From Excoecaria cochinchinensis (lineage: Eukaryota; Streptophyta; Magnoliopsida; Malpighiales; Euphorbiaceae), in contig CANTUQ010000076.1 of assembly GCA_947683425.1 (NCBI GenBank), forward strand, positions 3,596,001-3,660,000: DNA of 64,000 nt. The letters are read 5' to 3'. The notes beneath the pieces are model-generated. The model saw nothing but the letters and a program-made list of their open reading frames with translations, had not been told where the DNA came from and did not search any database. Positions 1 to 12,100 of this stretch are shown here, one piece after another (position 1 is the stretch's first letter; each line of letters opens with the position of its first letter). Position numbers and translations under genes: made by a program.

Positions 1-138
1 AGAAATCAATGCCCGAGTCCGAATGAGAGGTTGGGATTTAGAGATTTTGGCCCTCTAGATTCACGAGAAATATGTTTTCTTTATTCCTGACAAAGAGAAA
101 AAGAGAATTGGGAGTTTCATGGTAAAAAAGGAAGTTTA

Positions 139-300
139 CCTCCACCGGCGGCCAGCCCGTCGATCACGGTATGCCCATCGCTCGATGGAAAGCCTCGACG
201 CTAGTCTGTGGCTTCAGACGTCCATCGGTTGAATCCCGTTTCCAATAGGAAATAGGATTCAACCAATGCCCGTCGGTATGATTCCGACGGCCGTCGGTAT
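139..300 (+). repeat. CpG-rich palindromic cluster upstream of the LTR E TATA box
   Basis: CCGTCG, CGACGG and GCCCATCG words recur with short inverted repeats, in otherwise AT-rich LTR sequence. The cluster ends about 10 bp before the TATA box. Similar GACGGGC words occur upstream of the TATA box in LTR B and in B's internal divergent promoter. Confidence 0.6.
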
Positions 301-308
301 TTCAAAGC

Positions 309-319
309 CTATAAAAACC
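309..319 (+). promoter_or_regulatory. TATA box of LTR E
   Basis: CTATAAAAACC lies directly downstream of a cluster of CCGTCGG/GACGG words (139-300) and of a 10-bp inverted repeat (227-236 with 255-264, GGTTGAATCC). Transcription would be expected to start about 30 bp downstream, marking the U3/R border. This is inferred from sequence and position only. Confidence 0.6.
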
Positions 320-772
320 TATTTTTCACCCGTTTTGGGGGTTGGCTGGCTAGTTGGACGGTTTGCATACTTTTCTACCTAAAAACACATTTTCCAGCAT
401 TCTTTTTTTCATCTCGAGATTTCTCCATTTTATTTTTTCATTTTGTGAATCAGAATTAATTCAAAGGAGCTAAAATTGATTTGTTTCTAAGAATTTTGAT
501 TCCAACATTTGTGCATTTCGTGAAAACCAAGAAAGAAAAATCCAAACTCTTCTTTTCTTGATTTTTACCCATTTGTCGTGAAGCGTGTGGGATCCGAATC
601 ATCAAGAATCCAACCTGAAAGGTAAAATCCGAGGGTAAATATTCTAGGCACCCATCTCATTTAAGTTTATTTTAATTATTTTGCCCTTTTTTTTAGGACT
701 TTTGTGTTGAAAAATTCGTTTTGTTTGAGAAAATTTGGTTTTTACTGTTTTCTTTGAAGAACAGTAGTGATC

Positions 773-945
773 GACGGGTTATAAGGCCACCGACGCTCGT
801 CGCTCGTTTGAGCGACGGCGCGTATGTGACGCATTACTGCCCATCGGTTACCCCGGGATATGCCCGTCTCTCGGCTTAACGACGGCATGACAATCCGTCG
901 GTCGCTTTTAGCGACGCCCGTCGGTCATTCGTTAGAGACCGTCCC
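773..945 (+). repeat. Second CpG-rich hairpin cluster in LTR E
   Basis: Located about 455 bp downstream of the TATA box, presumably in transcribed R/U5. It contains perfect small hairpins such as GTCGCTCGTTTGAGCGAC and GTCGCTTTTAGCGAC, plus CCGTCGGT words. Between this cluster and the LTR end I see only AT-rich sequence and the conserved U5 block. Confidence 0.55.
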
Positions 946-1465
946 TGGGACCTGTTTGTAATTCTCAAAACTTCTTTCCTCATTTTCTTTTTATTATTTA
1001 TTTATACTTATTTCTAAATCTTTTCTCTTCTGCCTTTTATCGATATTTTTATTCTTATCATTTTAGTTCTGAATTTTAACCTTTATTTCCATTAATATTT
1101 ATTAATGTTTTTTTTTTCATATTAACATTATTGATTATTTTGTGAGATTATTTTTTATGCCTTTGGGATAATTTGGAGCTTAAGAGGAGTTTTGCCACAG
1201 AAGACTCCATTTGGTTTACCTCTTTACGCTTTATTTATTTATTTATTTGCTTAATTAATAATTTATTTATTCGTATTTTGTTGATCATTTTGTGCTCACA
1301 ATGAATCGTTTTATTTCGAGTTAAATAAGAAAGGATAAATATTTTATAGTAAATAATATTGGGATTTAAAAAATAAAAAAAAAACTCTCAAGGATCCAAT
1401 ATCCTATTTTCCATCCAATAAAAACATCACGATAAAAATTAGTTTCTTTTATAATAAGTACATTT

Positions 1466-1481
1466 GAGGACCATAGTCCTC
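1466..1481. repeat. Conserved short hairpin in LTR E
   Basis: GAGGACCATAGTCCTC has a 6-bp stem and a 4-nt loop. The same place in LTRs A (2746-2757), B (41342-41353), D (27188-27201) and F (63952-63967) holds a hairpin with changed but still paired bases. Confidence 0.5.
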
Positions 1482-2096
1482 AAAATAAATTAATTCCCCG
1501 TTTTATGTATGCATCGCACTTTTACAATGGGAGTTGTATTCTGCTCCTAGTGTCATTGTATTTGTCTTTATAGTCATTTTTTTGTTACATTTTATTTATT
1601 TATTTTATTCATTACGATTTTGACGTGAATAAGTGCGCTTTTAATCGGATTGCATCATGTGGAGAGAGAGTGAATTAATAAATTCAAAATCTAATCGTAA
1701 AATTAATCAAGGTAGAAATAGATGAGAAGTCCCGAACCCAGCACTGGTATTTTGGCTCAACGAGGCGAGAGGTATCCGATCACCCATTGGAACCTCCAAG
1801 ACACCTCTTGCATCCTGCCAAATGACTCAATAAATCCTAGGCTCCAAGGGAGAGAGGGTCACCCTCCAGGACCCCTTTGGTTTGCCCAAAATGGATATAT
1901 GCGCCGTCTTAGGTTCACTGAGGCGAGATGAACTTTCCCAATGTTTTATTGGGTGGCGACTCCATGAAACCTCCTTGTTGCCCAAAATAGACGCATTTGT
2001 AAATACTTTTACAAGTTGCCAACGGACCCTCAATTGCCCGATTGTCCTCAAGCGGGCGGTCAGAGGGGCGGCCCGCGGGGTCCGGTGCGCGTCACA

Positions 2097-2137
2097 GCCT
2101 CTCCCGACGATGGTGTTACTAGATTTAGCGAGATGGC
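2097..2137 (+). pseudogene. Element D: PMD gene exon 2 remnant, part 1
   Basis: These 41 bases match the stretch at about 47955-47996 in element B, inside exon 2 of the plant mobile domain gene. They sit between the end of LTR E and the start of element A; the match resumes at 15645 after A. They show that E and A both inserted into D's PMD gene. Confidence 0.7.
2133..2137. repeat. Target site duplication of element A, left copy
   Basis: ATGGC directly precedes the LTR start at 2138 and is repeated exactly at 15645-15649 after the other LTR. Confidence 0.9.
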
Positions 2138-4368
2138 TGTGACGCGCGCCGGATCCCGAGCGCCGCCCCTATGACCGCCCGCTTGAGGGCGATCGGGCAT
2201 TTGCGGGTCCGTTGGCATCTTGCAATAAATCGCAAGTGCGTCTATGTTGAGCAACACAGAGGTATCATGGAGTCGCCACCCAATAGAACATTGGGAAAGT
2301 TACTCTCGCTTCGGAGAGCCTAAGACTGCGCTTAGTATCCATGTTGGGCCATGAGGCCTAGGATTAGCGCTAAAGTCTCGTGACCCAAGAAGTATATTGG
2401 AGGATAACCTCTAACCTCTCGAGCCCAAAGACCAGAGCTGGGTCCGGGATTTCTCATCTATTTCTACCTCGATTAATTTATGATTGAATTTTAATTGTCA
2501 TTAATTCGCTCTCTCTCTCCACATAATGCAATTAATTTAAGGCGCATTTACTCATGTTAGGAAAACCATAAATTAGCAAGTAAAGCAATGAATTACAATA
2601 ATACAAGGAGCGGAATACAACTCCCATTTAAAAGTGCAAACATACATAAAACCGGGGAATTTATTAATTATGAGGACTTTGGTCCCCGCATGCACAATTA
2701 AAGAAAATGTTTTGGATATGATGATTTTATTTGGGATGAAAATTAGGACATTGGTCCCATTTTATTATGAAAAATCTAAATTAATTTAGTAAGAAATATT
2801 TTAATGATCTTTATTTAGGTACGCATAGGAAAACATTTTATTCAATGAATATATACAAGGAAATTAAAAATATAAACGAAATGAGAATTAAAAATGTATA
2901 AAGGAAATACCAAACCCCGCAACTCCTCCTTCATGTGCATGGATGCTCAAATAAGAATAAAACAATGATTTGCAACCAAAAATCAAAAAGAAATTCATGT
3001 TAGTGATTAGGCCAATGAAATAATACAACATAAAAGGTAATATGTACAATGACCATATAACATGCATAAGATACTATAACATGCATAAAAAAAATAATTA
3101 TGATGCAATTTAACATGCATAAAGTGATTAAGATGCAATTTAACATGCATAAGGTGATGAAGTATCATGGCATATGCAACTTATTAATAATAGTTATTAA
3201 CATATATGGAAGATTAGTGACAATCAATTTTATTATAGTTAAGACATGAATAAATGTGTAACATGAGAATAATTCCACTTGACATGCATAACTAGCATAA
3301 AATAATGACTATAACACTCATACATGCAAAAGAAAGCATAATAATAAACATGATATAGCATTAAGAAATTAAAGGTATTTACAACCTAAAACATGCATAA
3401 TTACATGAACAAAGAATAATTTGACATGAAAAAAAATTAATAGAATTTAAAAAGCTTATTTGTTATATGAATAATTGAAGAAAAAAAAATAAGAAGAAGA
3501 ATATGGAGACTAAGAGAATTTACATGTTTGATATGTTAATTGGAAGCCAAAATAAATGAAATTAACAAGAGAATTAATGAGCAAAGCCAAGAATAATTAC
3601 CCTCAAATTCAGTTTTGAAGAATTGAAGATAGAAGTGTTGAATTCCTTGTCTTCTCTTGTGAAAATCCTTAGAAAATAGCTTGAAAACTTGAAGAAAAGC
3701 TCTTGGAAACAAGTGTGTAAGATGGATTTTTTTCCTCTCAACTCAAAGCTCCAAAATTCAGTTTTTTTTCTCCAAAATGTTCCTCATTCGTCCTCCTCCG
3801 TTTCTGAATTTTTCTAGTGTTTTTAACCATCAAAAACCACCCAAAAACCACCAAAAACCGTCCAAAAACGGTTGAAAATCGAGTGGGGGTCGAAAAGTGG
3901 GCGAAATGGGGTAATTTCGGCGATTTCCGCGCGCCTCGCGCACGTCTCCGCGCGGAGTTGCGCGGAACTTCCGCGCACGTCGTGCGCGGAGCGAGCGACG
4001 CCCAAGGCGTCGCTCGCGCAAAACGACCGACGCCAAGGGCGTCGGTCGCGCGGAGCGCGCGCTCCGCGCACCGTCGCCCTTCCGTCGCTAACTTTTTCCC
4101 CTATTTTCCACTTTTCAACATTTTTCCATCATTTTTCACCCTTTTTTTTTTATTTTTTATATAAAATACCCTCAACCTAAAACACACTTTTTCTTCTTCA
4201 AAATAATTTAAAAAATATTTTTAAAATATTTTTAAAATACCCTTTTTAATCACCGAAAAGACAAGGAAAATCACTTCTGAGCTCCAATCTTTTTGCCTAT
4301 AAGCCGGCATAGCTAAATTTCATCATCGGGTAATCCTGATCAAGGCTACTCGGGACCCGGTGTCTACA
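2138..4368 (-). repeat. Element A 3' LTR (2231 bp)
   Basis: Runs from TGTGACGCGC at 2138 to GGTGTCTACA at 4368 on the plus strand; read on the minus strand it begins TGTAGACACC. A probable TATA (TTATATAAA, minus strand) lies at 4157-4168, and GC-rich hairpins at 3926-4092 lie downstream of it. The AT-rich U5 half contains many CATGCATAA-type words at 3060-3420. The CG-rich ORFs in both strands of 3817-4180 are by-products of the hairpin cluster, not genes. Confidence 0.92.
3926..4092. repeat. GC-rich hairpin cluster in LTR A
   Basis: Two near-perfect hairpins stand out: GAGCGACGCC paired with GGCGTCGCTC, and GACCGACGCC paired with GGCGTCGGTC, each with a 3-nt loop. They are flanked by CGCGCGGAG-type repeats. 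The right LTR copy (15190-15356) has one more inverted pair (GGCGACGGCTTCGGCCGTCG) inserted, so the cluster varies in length between two young LTRs. Confidence 0.6.
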
Positions 4369-4384
4369 GTTGCCCCCAATTTTG
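4369..4384 (-). other. Polypurine tract of element A
   Basis: On the minus strand CAAAATTGGGGGCAAC abuts the 3' LTR start TGTAGACACC. Element B has the same tract at 42881-42896. In this superfamily the tract primes plus-strand DNA synthesis. Confidence 0.8.
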
Positions 4385-4514
4385 AAGAGACTAGTGCATG
4401 GGTGCCTAGGTGAGCCAAAATTCAGGAAAAGGAAAGAAATGCATACCTGAAGCGGCGATCTTCCTGCTTGATGGAGTTATGATGATAGCTGCTGCTGTCT
4501 TTTTTGTTGTAGCT

Positions 4515-4972
4515 GGTAATACCGTAGGTGCGCTAACCTCTTGTGGGTGGCGCCGCTATCGTGCTAAACATTGTGCATTGGTAATGCCGTGGTCGTGCTA
4601 ACCTCTTGTGGGTAGTGCCGCCATCGTGCTAACCGCTGTGAATTGGTAGTGCCGTGGTCGTGCTAACCTCTTGTGGGTAGTGCCGCCATCGTGCTAACCG
4701 CTGTGAACTGGTAGTGCCGTGGTCGTGCTAACCTCTTGTGGGTAGTGCCGCCATCGTGCTAACCGCTGTGAATTGGTAGTGCCGTGGTCGTGCTAACCTC
4801 TTGTGGGTAGTGCCGCCATCGTGCTAACCGCTGTGAATTTAGGTAGTGCCGTGGTCGTGCTAACCTCTTGTGGGTAGTGCCGCCATCGTGCTAACCGCTG
4901 TGAATTTAGGTAGTGCCGTGGTCGTGCTAACCTCTTGTGGGTAGTGCCGCCATCGTGCTAACCGCTGTGAAT
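4515..4972. repeat. Tandem repeat, about 65-68 bp unit, about 7 copies
   Basis: The unit contains GGTAGTGCCGTGGTCGTGCT then GGTAGTGCCGCCATCGTGCT, so each 65-bp unit is two diverged 32-bp halves. Copies are nearly identical; the last ones carry a 3-bp insertion (GAATTTAGG). It lies just inside the polypurine tract, in the 3' UTR of A. Element B has an unrelated array in the same place. The array is followed by a short T-rich (TTTTTTATT)n tract at 4973-5008. Confidence 0.9.
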
Positions 4973-5008
4973 TTATTTTTTATTTTTTATTTTTTATTTT
5001 TTATTTTT

Positions 5009-5664
5009 TTGCTCCTTTAGATGTTTGGACTAGTGTCATCACTTGGCTTTTGTGGGTGTTTCCCGCCGATTTCTCCTGCAAGATTCTATGCATAGGAATA
5101 TACAAGAAATCATGTGTGTATGTTATGGAATGCAAATGCTTGCAAAAATGTATAGATCGCGCCCTAGGTGATCCATGGTTTGCTGAACTTATAGTTTGTC
5201 TGCTGTACCATGCCCCCTGAATCCTGAGGATCGTCGACAAGCTTTCTGAAAGAGACGTCCGGTGTATATCCCTTGCCCCCTGGTCAATGATCATTTACTT
5301 GGGATTCTATTTCATGTTCTGTGTTGTGTGTTGTCTGACTGACGGAAGATCATCTTGAAATAATGCCGCCTTATCGCTCCAGGCATTGAATGTCATTGTT
5401 TTAAAGGTAGTGCGTCCCTTGTGGATTTTCGCACTAGCTTTTCTTTGCGGGAAATGCGTCCCTTATGGGATTTTCACACAACCCTTTGCCTAACTTTTGC
5501 CTGGAATGGACCCAACCCAATCCAGCGGCTTTTGTTTATTTTATTTTATTTTATTTTATTTTTTTGTAGGGCAGACTGCCTGTTTCCAGGTTTTCACCCT
5601 GCCCTTTGGCCTAACTTTTGCTTAGAGAGCCAGTTACGGTTTTCATCTCTAACGGCCTTCTTTG

Positions 5665-5695
<31 letters not shown>

Positions 5696-5830
5696 GAAGG
5701 TTATCACCAAAGCTTCTGTTAAGAGCAGATAGGACATATCTGATGAGCGATAATCATTAGATGAAAAATTGATATAACTCTTTTTGAGACAGAACTGAAA
5801 GATCAATGAAAATATATTCTTTTATTCCTT
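5009..5830. other. Non-coding 3' region of A, with a PMD-intron relic
   Basis: No coding potential is evident in 5009-5380. Bases 5393-5530 match the intron of element B's PMD gene (about 47660-47770): both contain GGTAGTGCGTCCCTTGTGGA, a second GTGCGTCC copy, and the following AACCC(A)ATCC/CCAGCGG segment. The flanking PMD exons are not recognisable in A. A T28 homopolymer lies at 5665-5692. Confidence 0.6.
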
Positions 5831-6123
5831 GCAAAATTGTGTACATTTCTATATGATTTCATCATACATGATTTTCATTTGACAAGAATTCAAAAGCATA
5901 TGACTACACCTAATCTCAGAGTGGATTTTGTCAGCATCAAACTCCTGTTATCAATCGGCCCTCTCGGGTTTTCTCGATTGAATATTTTCTCTTGGCCCTT
6001 AATTTTTGCCCAGGATGCCTTTTTTCGGTTTTCACCCTGACAGGGCGCCCAATTTTAGCAAGGTCGCCTTTTTTCGGTTTTCGACCCGCGGGGCATTTAT
6101 TCTCTTCTTTTTATTTTTGGTCT
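5831..6123. other. Conserved post-pol block in element A
   Basis: This non-coding stretch is strongly similar to 48440-48762 (B), 16120-16411 (D) and 30045-30327 (F). Shared landmarks are TTGTGTACATTTC, AATCGGCCCTCTCGG, and two copies of GCCTTTTTTCGGTTTTC. It lies between the 3' end of pol (minus) and, where present, the 3' end of the PMD gene (plus). A role in 3'-end formation is a guess. Confidence 0.65.
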
Positions 6124-9100
6124 TTAGCCATGGAACCTTTTAAGTCTATCGACATTGACCGGGTCCTTGAACTCATTCCCATCGCTGTCTGCTAAAATTG
6201 CTGCTCCTTTTGTTAGCAACTTTTTCAAAATGAAAGGTCCTTCCCAGGTTGGTCTGAATTTTCCTCGTATGTCTGGAACTCCCGGCCTCATCATCTTAAA
6301 GACCAAATCCCCTTCTTTTAACGGGTGCTTTCGTACCTTCTTGCCAAAGGACCGAGCTAGTCTCTTCTGATAAACCTGATTGTGGTAATAGGCTCTCAAC
6401 CTATCTTCATCCAATAGATTCAACTGCAACAATCTCTATTGTGCCCATTCTGTCTCCTGAATCTCGGCTTCCAGGACTACCCTTAATGATTTCAGCTCAA
6501 TTTCAACCGGCAGGACTGCTTCAGTTCCATACACCAGAGAGAATGGTGTTGCCCCCGTAGAGGTTCTGACTGTTGTTCTATATCCCCAAAGTGCGAAGGG
6601 TAACTTTTCTGCCCAATCCTTGTAGTTCTGAACCATCTTGGCTAAAATTCTCTTCACATTCTTATTCGCCGCTTCAACTGCACCGTTCGCTTGAGGACGG
6701 TAAGGAGAAGACTTATGATGTTGGATCCCATATTTCTGGAGCATCTGTCTAGTCTCTGCTAGGAATTGTACCCCATTATCAGACACAATGTGATGTGGGA
6801 GACCATATCTGCATATCAAATTCCGCTCGATGAATTTAGCCATATCCCTTGCATCAACCTTCTTGAAAGATTCAGCCTCAACCCACTTAGTGAAGTAGTC
6901 AATGGCAACTATGATGAATCTATGCCCATTAGAAGCAGTAGGATGGATTTCGCCTATGATGTCTATTCCCCATGCTGCAAATGGCCATGGAGATGTTAAG
7001 TTATGTAACTCTGAAACTGGCACATGCCTCAAATTCGCGTACTGTTGGCATAACTGGCATTGCTTCACAAATTTTGAACAATCTGTATCCATTGTGAGCC
7101 AATAAAACCCTTGGCGCATGATCTTCTTTGCTAAGGCTAAGCCATTCATGTGAGCTCCACAAACCCCGGCATGAACGTCTTCCATAACTCTTTTAGCTTC
7201 TTTCTCTGCCAGACATCTTAACTGGATACCATCAGCTTGCCTTTTGTATAAAGTACCATTAACACTGATGAATTGAGTGGATAACTTCCTGATCATTTTT
7301 TGGTCCTTCTCAGTGGCTTCCTCTGGAAAGACTGATCTCTCTAAATAATTCTGAATGTCATAATACCATGGATTTCCATCAGTGGCCTCGATGTCCATCA
7401 CCTGTTCCGCTTCAAAACCAGGTCTTTCCGAACTATATATCAGCACGGGTTTCATTGCAACTCCTGTTGGGTTATCCCACATAGACACTAATGTTGCTAG
7501 AGCATCAGCTAACTGATTTTCGTCTCTGGGGATGAAGTGAAAAGTGCAAAACTCAAACTGGCTGCTCAACATTCTCAAGTGCTTTACATAAGGCAGCAGC
7601 CTTTCTTCCTTGACTGACCACTCTCCTTTAATTTGATGAATTACCAAGGAGGAATCCCCAAATACTTCTGCGGTCTTTGCCCCCAGAGCAAGCAATGCTT
7701 CCAATCCAAAGATGCAAGCTTCGTATTCTGCTTCATTATTGGTAGCCTTATACCTCAGCTTCTTAGCCAATGGTAACCTTTCACCATCTGGGGTCGTAAG
7801 AATAACTCCCACGCCTGCTCCCTTATTATTGACTGCTCCATCAAAGAATAATTGCCACCCTTGTACTGTTATGGCCGTGACATCTTCATCTGGGAAGTTG
7901 TATTCAAACTGATCTCCCTCAATAGGATGCTCGGCTAAGAACTCCGCTACAGCTCTTCCCTTAATGGTTTTCCTGGTTATGTACTCAATGTCAAATTCCT
8001 GCAATAGCAGTAACCATCTTCCCATCTTCCCTAGTAGAGAGGGTGCTTCTTGGAGGTATCTAAGCGGATTATGTTTGGCAACCGTTTGTACCTTGAAGGA
8101 ATGAAAGTAGTGTCGCAACTTCTTAGAAGCCCAGATAACTGCTAAACAAATCTTTTCTACCTCCACATATTTGGCTTCGTACGGCAGGAATTTCTTGCTA
8201 AGATAATAAACGGCAAACTCTACACCAAAATCGTCTTCCTGAGACATCATAGCACCCACTGAGTTATCTTCCACAGCCAGGTACAGGATTAATGGTTTGG
8301 CACGGCGTGGTGGTCTTAACACCGGAGGATTTAGCAGATAGTCCTTAATGGTGTCAAAGGCCAGTTGACAGTCATCGTTCCATAGCACCGGCTGATTCTT
8401 CCTAAGAAGCTTGAAAATAGGCTCACATACCGAAGCTAGCTTGGCAATAAATCGGCTGATGTACTGAAGCTTTCCCAGGAAACTTCTAACGTCCTTCTCC
8501 TTCTGGGGCACTGGCATCTCTCTTATGGCTTTGACTTTATCGGGATCTACCTCGATTCCCCTCTGGCTTACCACATGGCCTAACAACTTTCCTGATGTAA
8601 CTCCAAATATGCACTTCTTGGGATTGAGTCGCAGATCATACTTGCTAATCCTTTGAAAGAACTTTTCTAATGCCTCAAAGTGACCTTCCCTGGTAGCCGA
8701 CTTAATCATCATGTCATCGACGTACACCTCCACTTCTTTGTGGATTAAGTCATTGAGAACCTTGGTCGCCATCCTCTGATAGGTTGCTCCTGCATTCTTC
8801 AACCCAAAAGGCAAAACCCGATAGGCATATGTCCCCCACTCGGTGATAAAGGCTGTCTTGATCCGGTCCACTATCTTGTTAAGAATTTGATTGTACCCTG
8901 CGTATCCATCCACAAAGCTATACATCATACAAGCAGCAGCACTATCTACTAGCACATCAATATGAGGCAGTGGGAAATCATCTTTAGGGCAAGCTTTGTT
9001 CAGGTCTCGATAGTCGACGCATACTCGAACCTTACCGTCTTTCTTAGCTACAGGAACCACATTAGCTAACCATGTTGGGTATTGAACCTCTATCAGGAAC

Positions 9101-12100
9101 TTGGCCTCAATCTGCTTATGGATCTCCTCTTTCACTTTCTGTGCCCATTCTGGCCTAAGTCTTCGGAGTTTTTGCTTGACGGGTTTAAACTCTGGGTAAG
9201 TTGGGATGGCGTGTTCGGCAACATCTCGATCTATTCCTGGCATATCCTCATAGGTCCAGGCAAAGACTTTTTTATATTTTTTTAATATTCTCTCAAATTT
9301 TATTCTCTCTTCAGGAGTTATGTCTGACGCTAGCAAAATTTCCTTTGGATTTTCCAAAGTTCCGAGATTAAATGCAGTTGTGCCAGTTGAATTAATATCA
9401 AAAATGAATGCATCATGCTTATGATCATGCGAAATGAAATCATCAGACACATCACACAAGTAAGCAAAGTTGTTCATCTCATTAACATAATCAGAAACAT
9501 TAACATTGTTCTCAAAGAGTTCTGGTGTAAAAAGAGAATCTAAATGACTATCAACTTTAGTCGACGCTGATGCTGCAGATGACTGTGCTTTGGCTTCTTG
9601 ATTTGGTGAAATCCTGAGATCTTCTATCTTCGGTTCTGGTTCCACTATCTTCTCCTTCCCCTTGAGCTTAGTGGCTAACAGCTTATCAGTTACAATCTCT
9701 TCGGGCTCATCTCTGTCCCAGATGCTGCATTGGGTTATAATCTCCTCATCCCAAAAGTTCTCTACAGCTTTAACAACTCCGATCTCCCAATCAAAGACAT
9801 CGTTAAAAATTTCAAATCCAGGGATAATCTTCCCATCTACCCACTGCGGTTCTTCTTCTCCGGTGTAAGCACAAACCGATGATGATGGCACAAAGCTCTC
9901 CGAAATATGGGGAATCTTCCCTGACCCTTTCTTCTTACCATATTCTCCTTTGTAGCCCAACCCCTTTCGATCTTTCTGACCACGTGTGGTGATAGCATTC
10001 TGCAGCCCTTGTGACTTTTTTCCCAAACCAGCCCCTGGGAGGAAGTGCATCTTCTTCAGCATATTCACCACTTGAGGGCTACCTTCTAGGTTTTGCTCTT
10101 CTCCGATCATCGATACATGAAAGCCACTGAATGGCTGATTAGAGATCTCCAAGGCAGACACTTGGTTCTCTCTTGCTGCTTTAATGGTCACTACTTCTCC
10201 TTCATGGGGTATTTTAATTATCTGGTGTAATGTGGATGGTACTCCCCCTAACTTGTGGAACCACGATCTACCAAGTAGAGCTGAGAAGTTTGCTGGAATC
10301 GGCAAGACCACAAAATCTGTTTCTGTCTCAATGGGCCCTGTCTTTACCAAAGCTTTGAAAATTCCCGATGCTTGCCTCCTGGAGTTGTCGTAGGCAGTGA
10401 TGGTCAGGTCAGATTTGCTTAACATACTCTCATCCATCCCAAAGGCCTGAAGTGCCACCAAAGGGCAGACATTTATCGATGACCCGTCATCAACCATGAC
10501 ACAAGCGGTGTGTTTACCATTGATCTGTGCCTTGATGTACAAAGGTCGGTTGTGGTTACGACCCTCTGTTGGTAGGTCTGCATCAGAAAAAACCAACTTC
10601 TCCCCGGATCCCCCCTTTACAAGGTCTAAAAGCTCGGATGGAGAGATTGTAGTTGCTATGGTGGATACGCTCAATGCTTCGACTAACTTCTGTCGATGCG
10701 AGGGGGACTGTCTCAAGAGGTCCCAAATAGATATCTGAGCCGTGGTCTTTTTCAGTTGCTTCACTATTGAATTTTCTTCCGGCTCTTTCTCTGCGATTGC
10801 TTGTGCTGGGTCCTGCTGCTTCTCAGCTTCTGGAATGACCCTCCCACTTCTTGTTACTGCTTCTACTCTTTCTTCTTCCTCTGAATCCCACGGATCCGTA
10901 AACTCTCCATTTTTCTCATCTTCGTCATCTCCACTCTCACTAGTGGACCAACAGTCTATCGCTGCCACGGAAACCCCTTTTTCATCCACTGCAGGGCGAG
11001 TAATAGCGACATACTCATTTCCATATAGATCTTGCATTACGTACCACTCTGGTAGGCTCGATCCGATCATAAAGACTGGAGGTGCCACTGTGTTATAACC
11101 CGACTTCTTCTTGCTTTCTCTCTGCTCAGGATCAGTGATCTGCTTGTTGTCAATTAGATCTTGGACCCGATGTCTTAGCGTTATACACTCATCCGTCAAA
11201 TGCCCGGTATGTTGGTGGAATGCGCAGTATTCATTCTCTTTGTGCCCTGGCTGTCCTTGGGCCTTGGCCGGTTTAGGTGATAGGGGCCGCAGTTTTCCTT
11301 CTTTTATTAGCCTCTTCAGCACCCATGATAAAGGCTTACCCAAGTTGGAGAAATACCTCTGACTTACGCCGGTTGCAGATACCTCGGCAGTCTTCCCAAC
11401 TCTGTTACCACTGCTTGAACCTACTGGTTTGGCCGTCCCCTGATTGCTGTATCCCCTCCGGGCATAGGACTCACTATTTGCCCTCTTGGATAAATATTCT
11501 CCTTCCGCTTCTATGGCAATGTCCTTCAAAGACTCCCAATCCTTGAGTCCCTTCATTTTCAGTCCCTCTCTCAAGTAAGGACTGGCATTTCGAATGAATA
11601 GCCGAATCTGATCAGAAGTGTCCGGTTTGCGTTTCATCTCCATAACCCGGTTTCTCCACCGAGTAAGGTACTCGTGGAAGGACTCCCCAGCCTTCTGCTG
11701 TAACAACTCGAGATCTTTCAAAGTGACCTCCATCCGGGTACTGCAATCGTACTGCTTAAGGAACTCTTCGGTCAACAAGTCCCAGTCCTCCTTGGATCTC
11801 CTGTCAAGCCCATGGTACCAATCAATAGCAGCTCCTGTGAGACTCAAGCAGAAATATTCTACCTTCTGCTTTCTTGTTAAGGTCATTCCCTTCATGACCA
11901 GCGAGTATTGCTTGATGTGTGCGGCAGGGTCAGAGGTTCCATCAAATTTGGGAATGTCCGGCATCTTAAAATTCTGGGGAATTAGGTCATCCCCATCCAG
12001 CTCTCGGTCTTCCGGGTTCATTCCTTTTCCCACGGTCATCATCCTTGCCATGACCTCAAATCTCTCTTCCATTTTCCTCCATATCGCATCATCTAGTTTT

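Larger units (their letters stand above)
1..2096 (+). repeat. Element E: 3' part of a plus-strand Tat-type LTR
   Basis: This is the downstream part of a long LTR whose start lies before the window. It ends GTGCGCGTCACA at 2096, the same terminus as the other Tat LTRs here read in opposite orientation. Bases 1460-2096 match, as reverse complement, the inner halves of LTRs A, B and F, including the block beginning GGAGTTGTATTC near 1530. A TATA box lies at 309-319 and CpG-rich palindrome clusters at 139-300 and 773-945. No primer binding site follows 2096; instead element D's PMD remnant continues. So this is a 3' LTR or a solo LTR, not a 5' LTR. The rest is AT-rich and without coding potential. 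The target duplication (perhaps GCCTC at 2097-2101) cannot be checked because the left end is outside. Confidence 0.85.

Noticed and set aside
2097..2137. Primer binding site of LTR E
   Set aside because: The bases after 2096 do not resemble the tRNA-Arg-type site and instead match PMD exon 2 of B.
3817..4180. Arg/Ala-rich frames on both strands of LTR A (also 15063-15487)
   Set aside because: They arise from the GC-rich hairpin cluster; all frames are open because stop codons are rare there.
4515..4972. CRISPR-like regular repeats
   Set aside because: Plant DNA; units are contiguous tandem copies without variable spacers.
5665..5692. T28 run (and A28 at 40683-40710) as poly(A) tails of LINE or SINE insertions
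   Set aside because: No target duplication or LINE/SINE body next to them; they lie within conserved element context.
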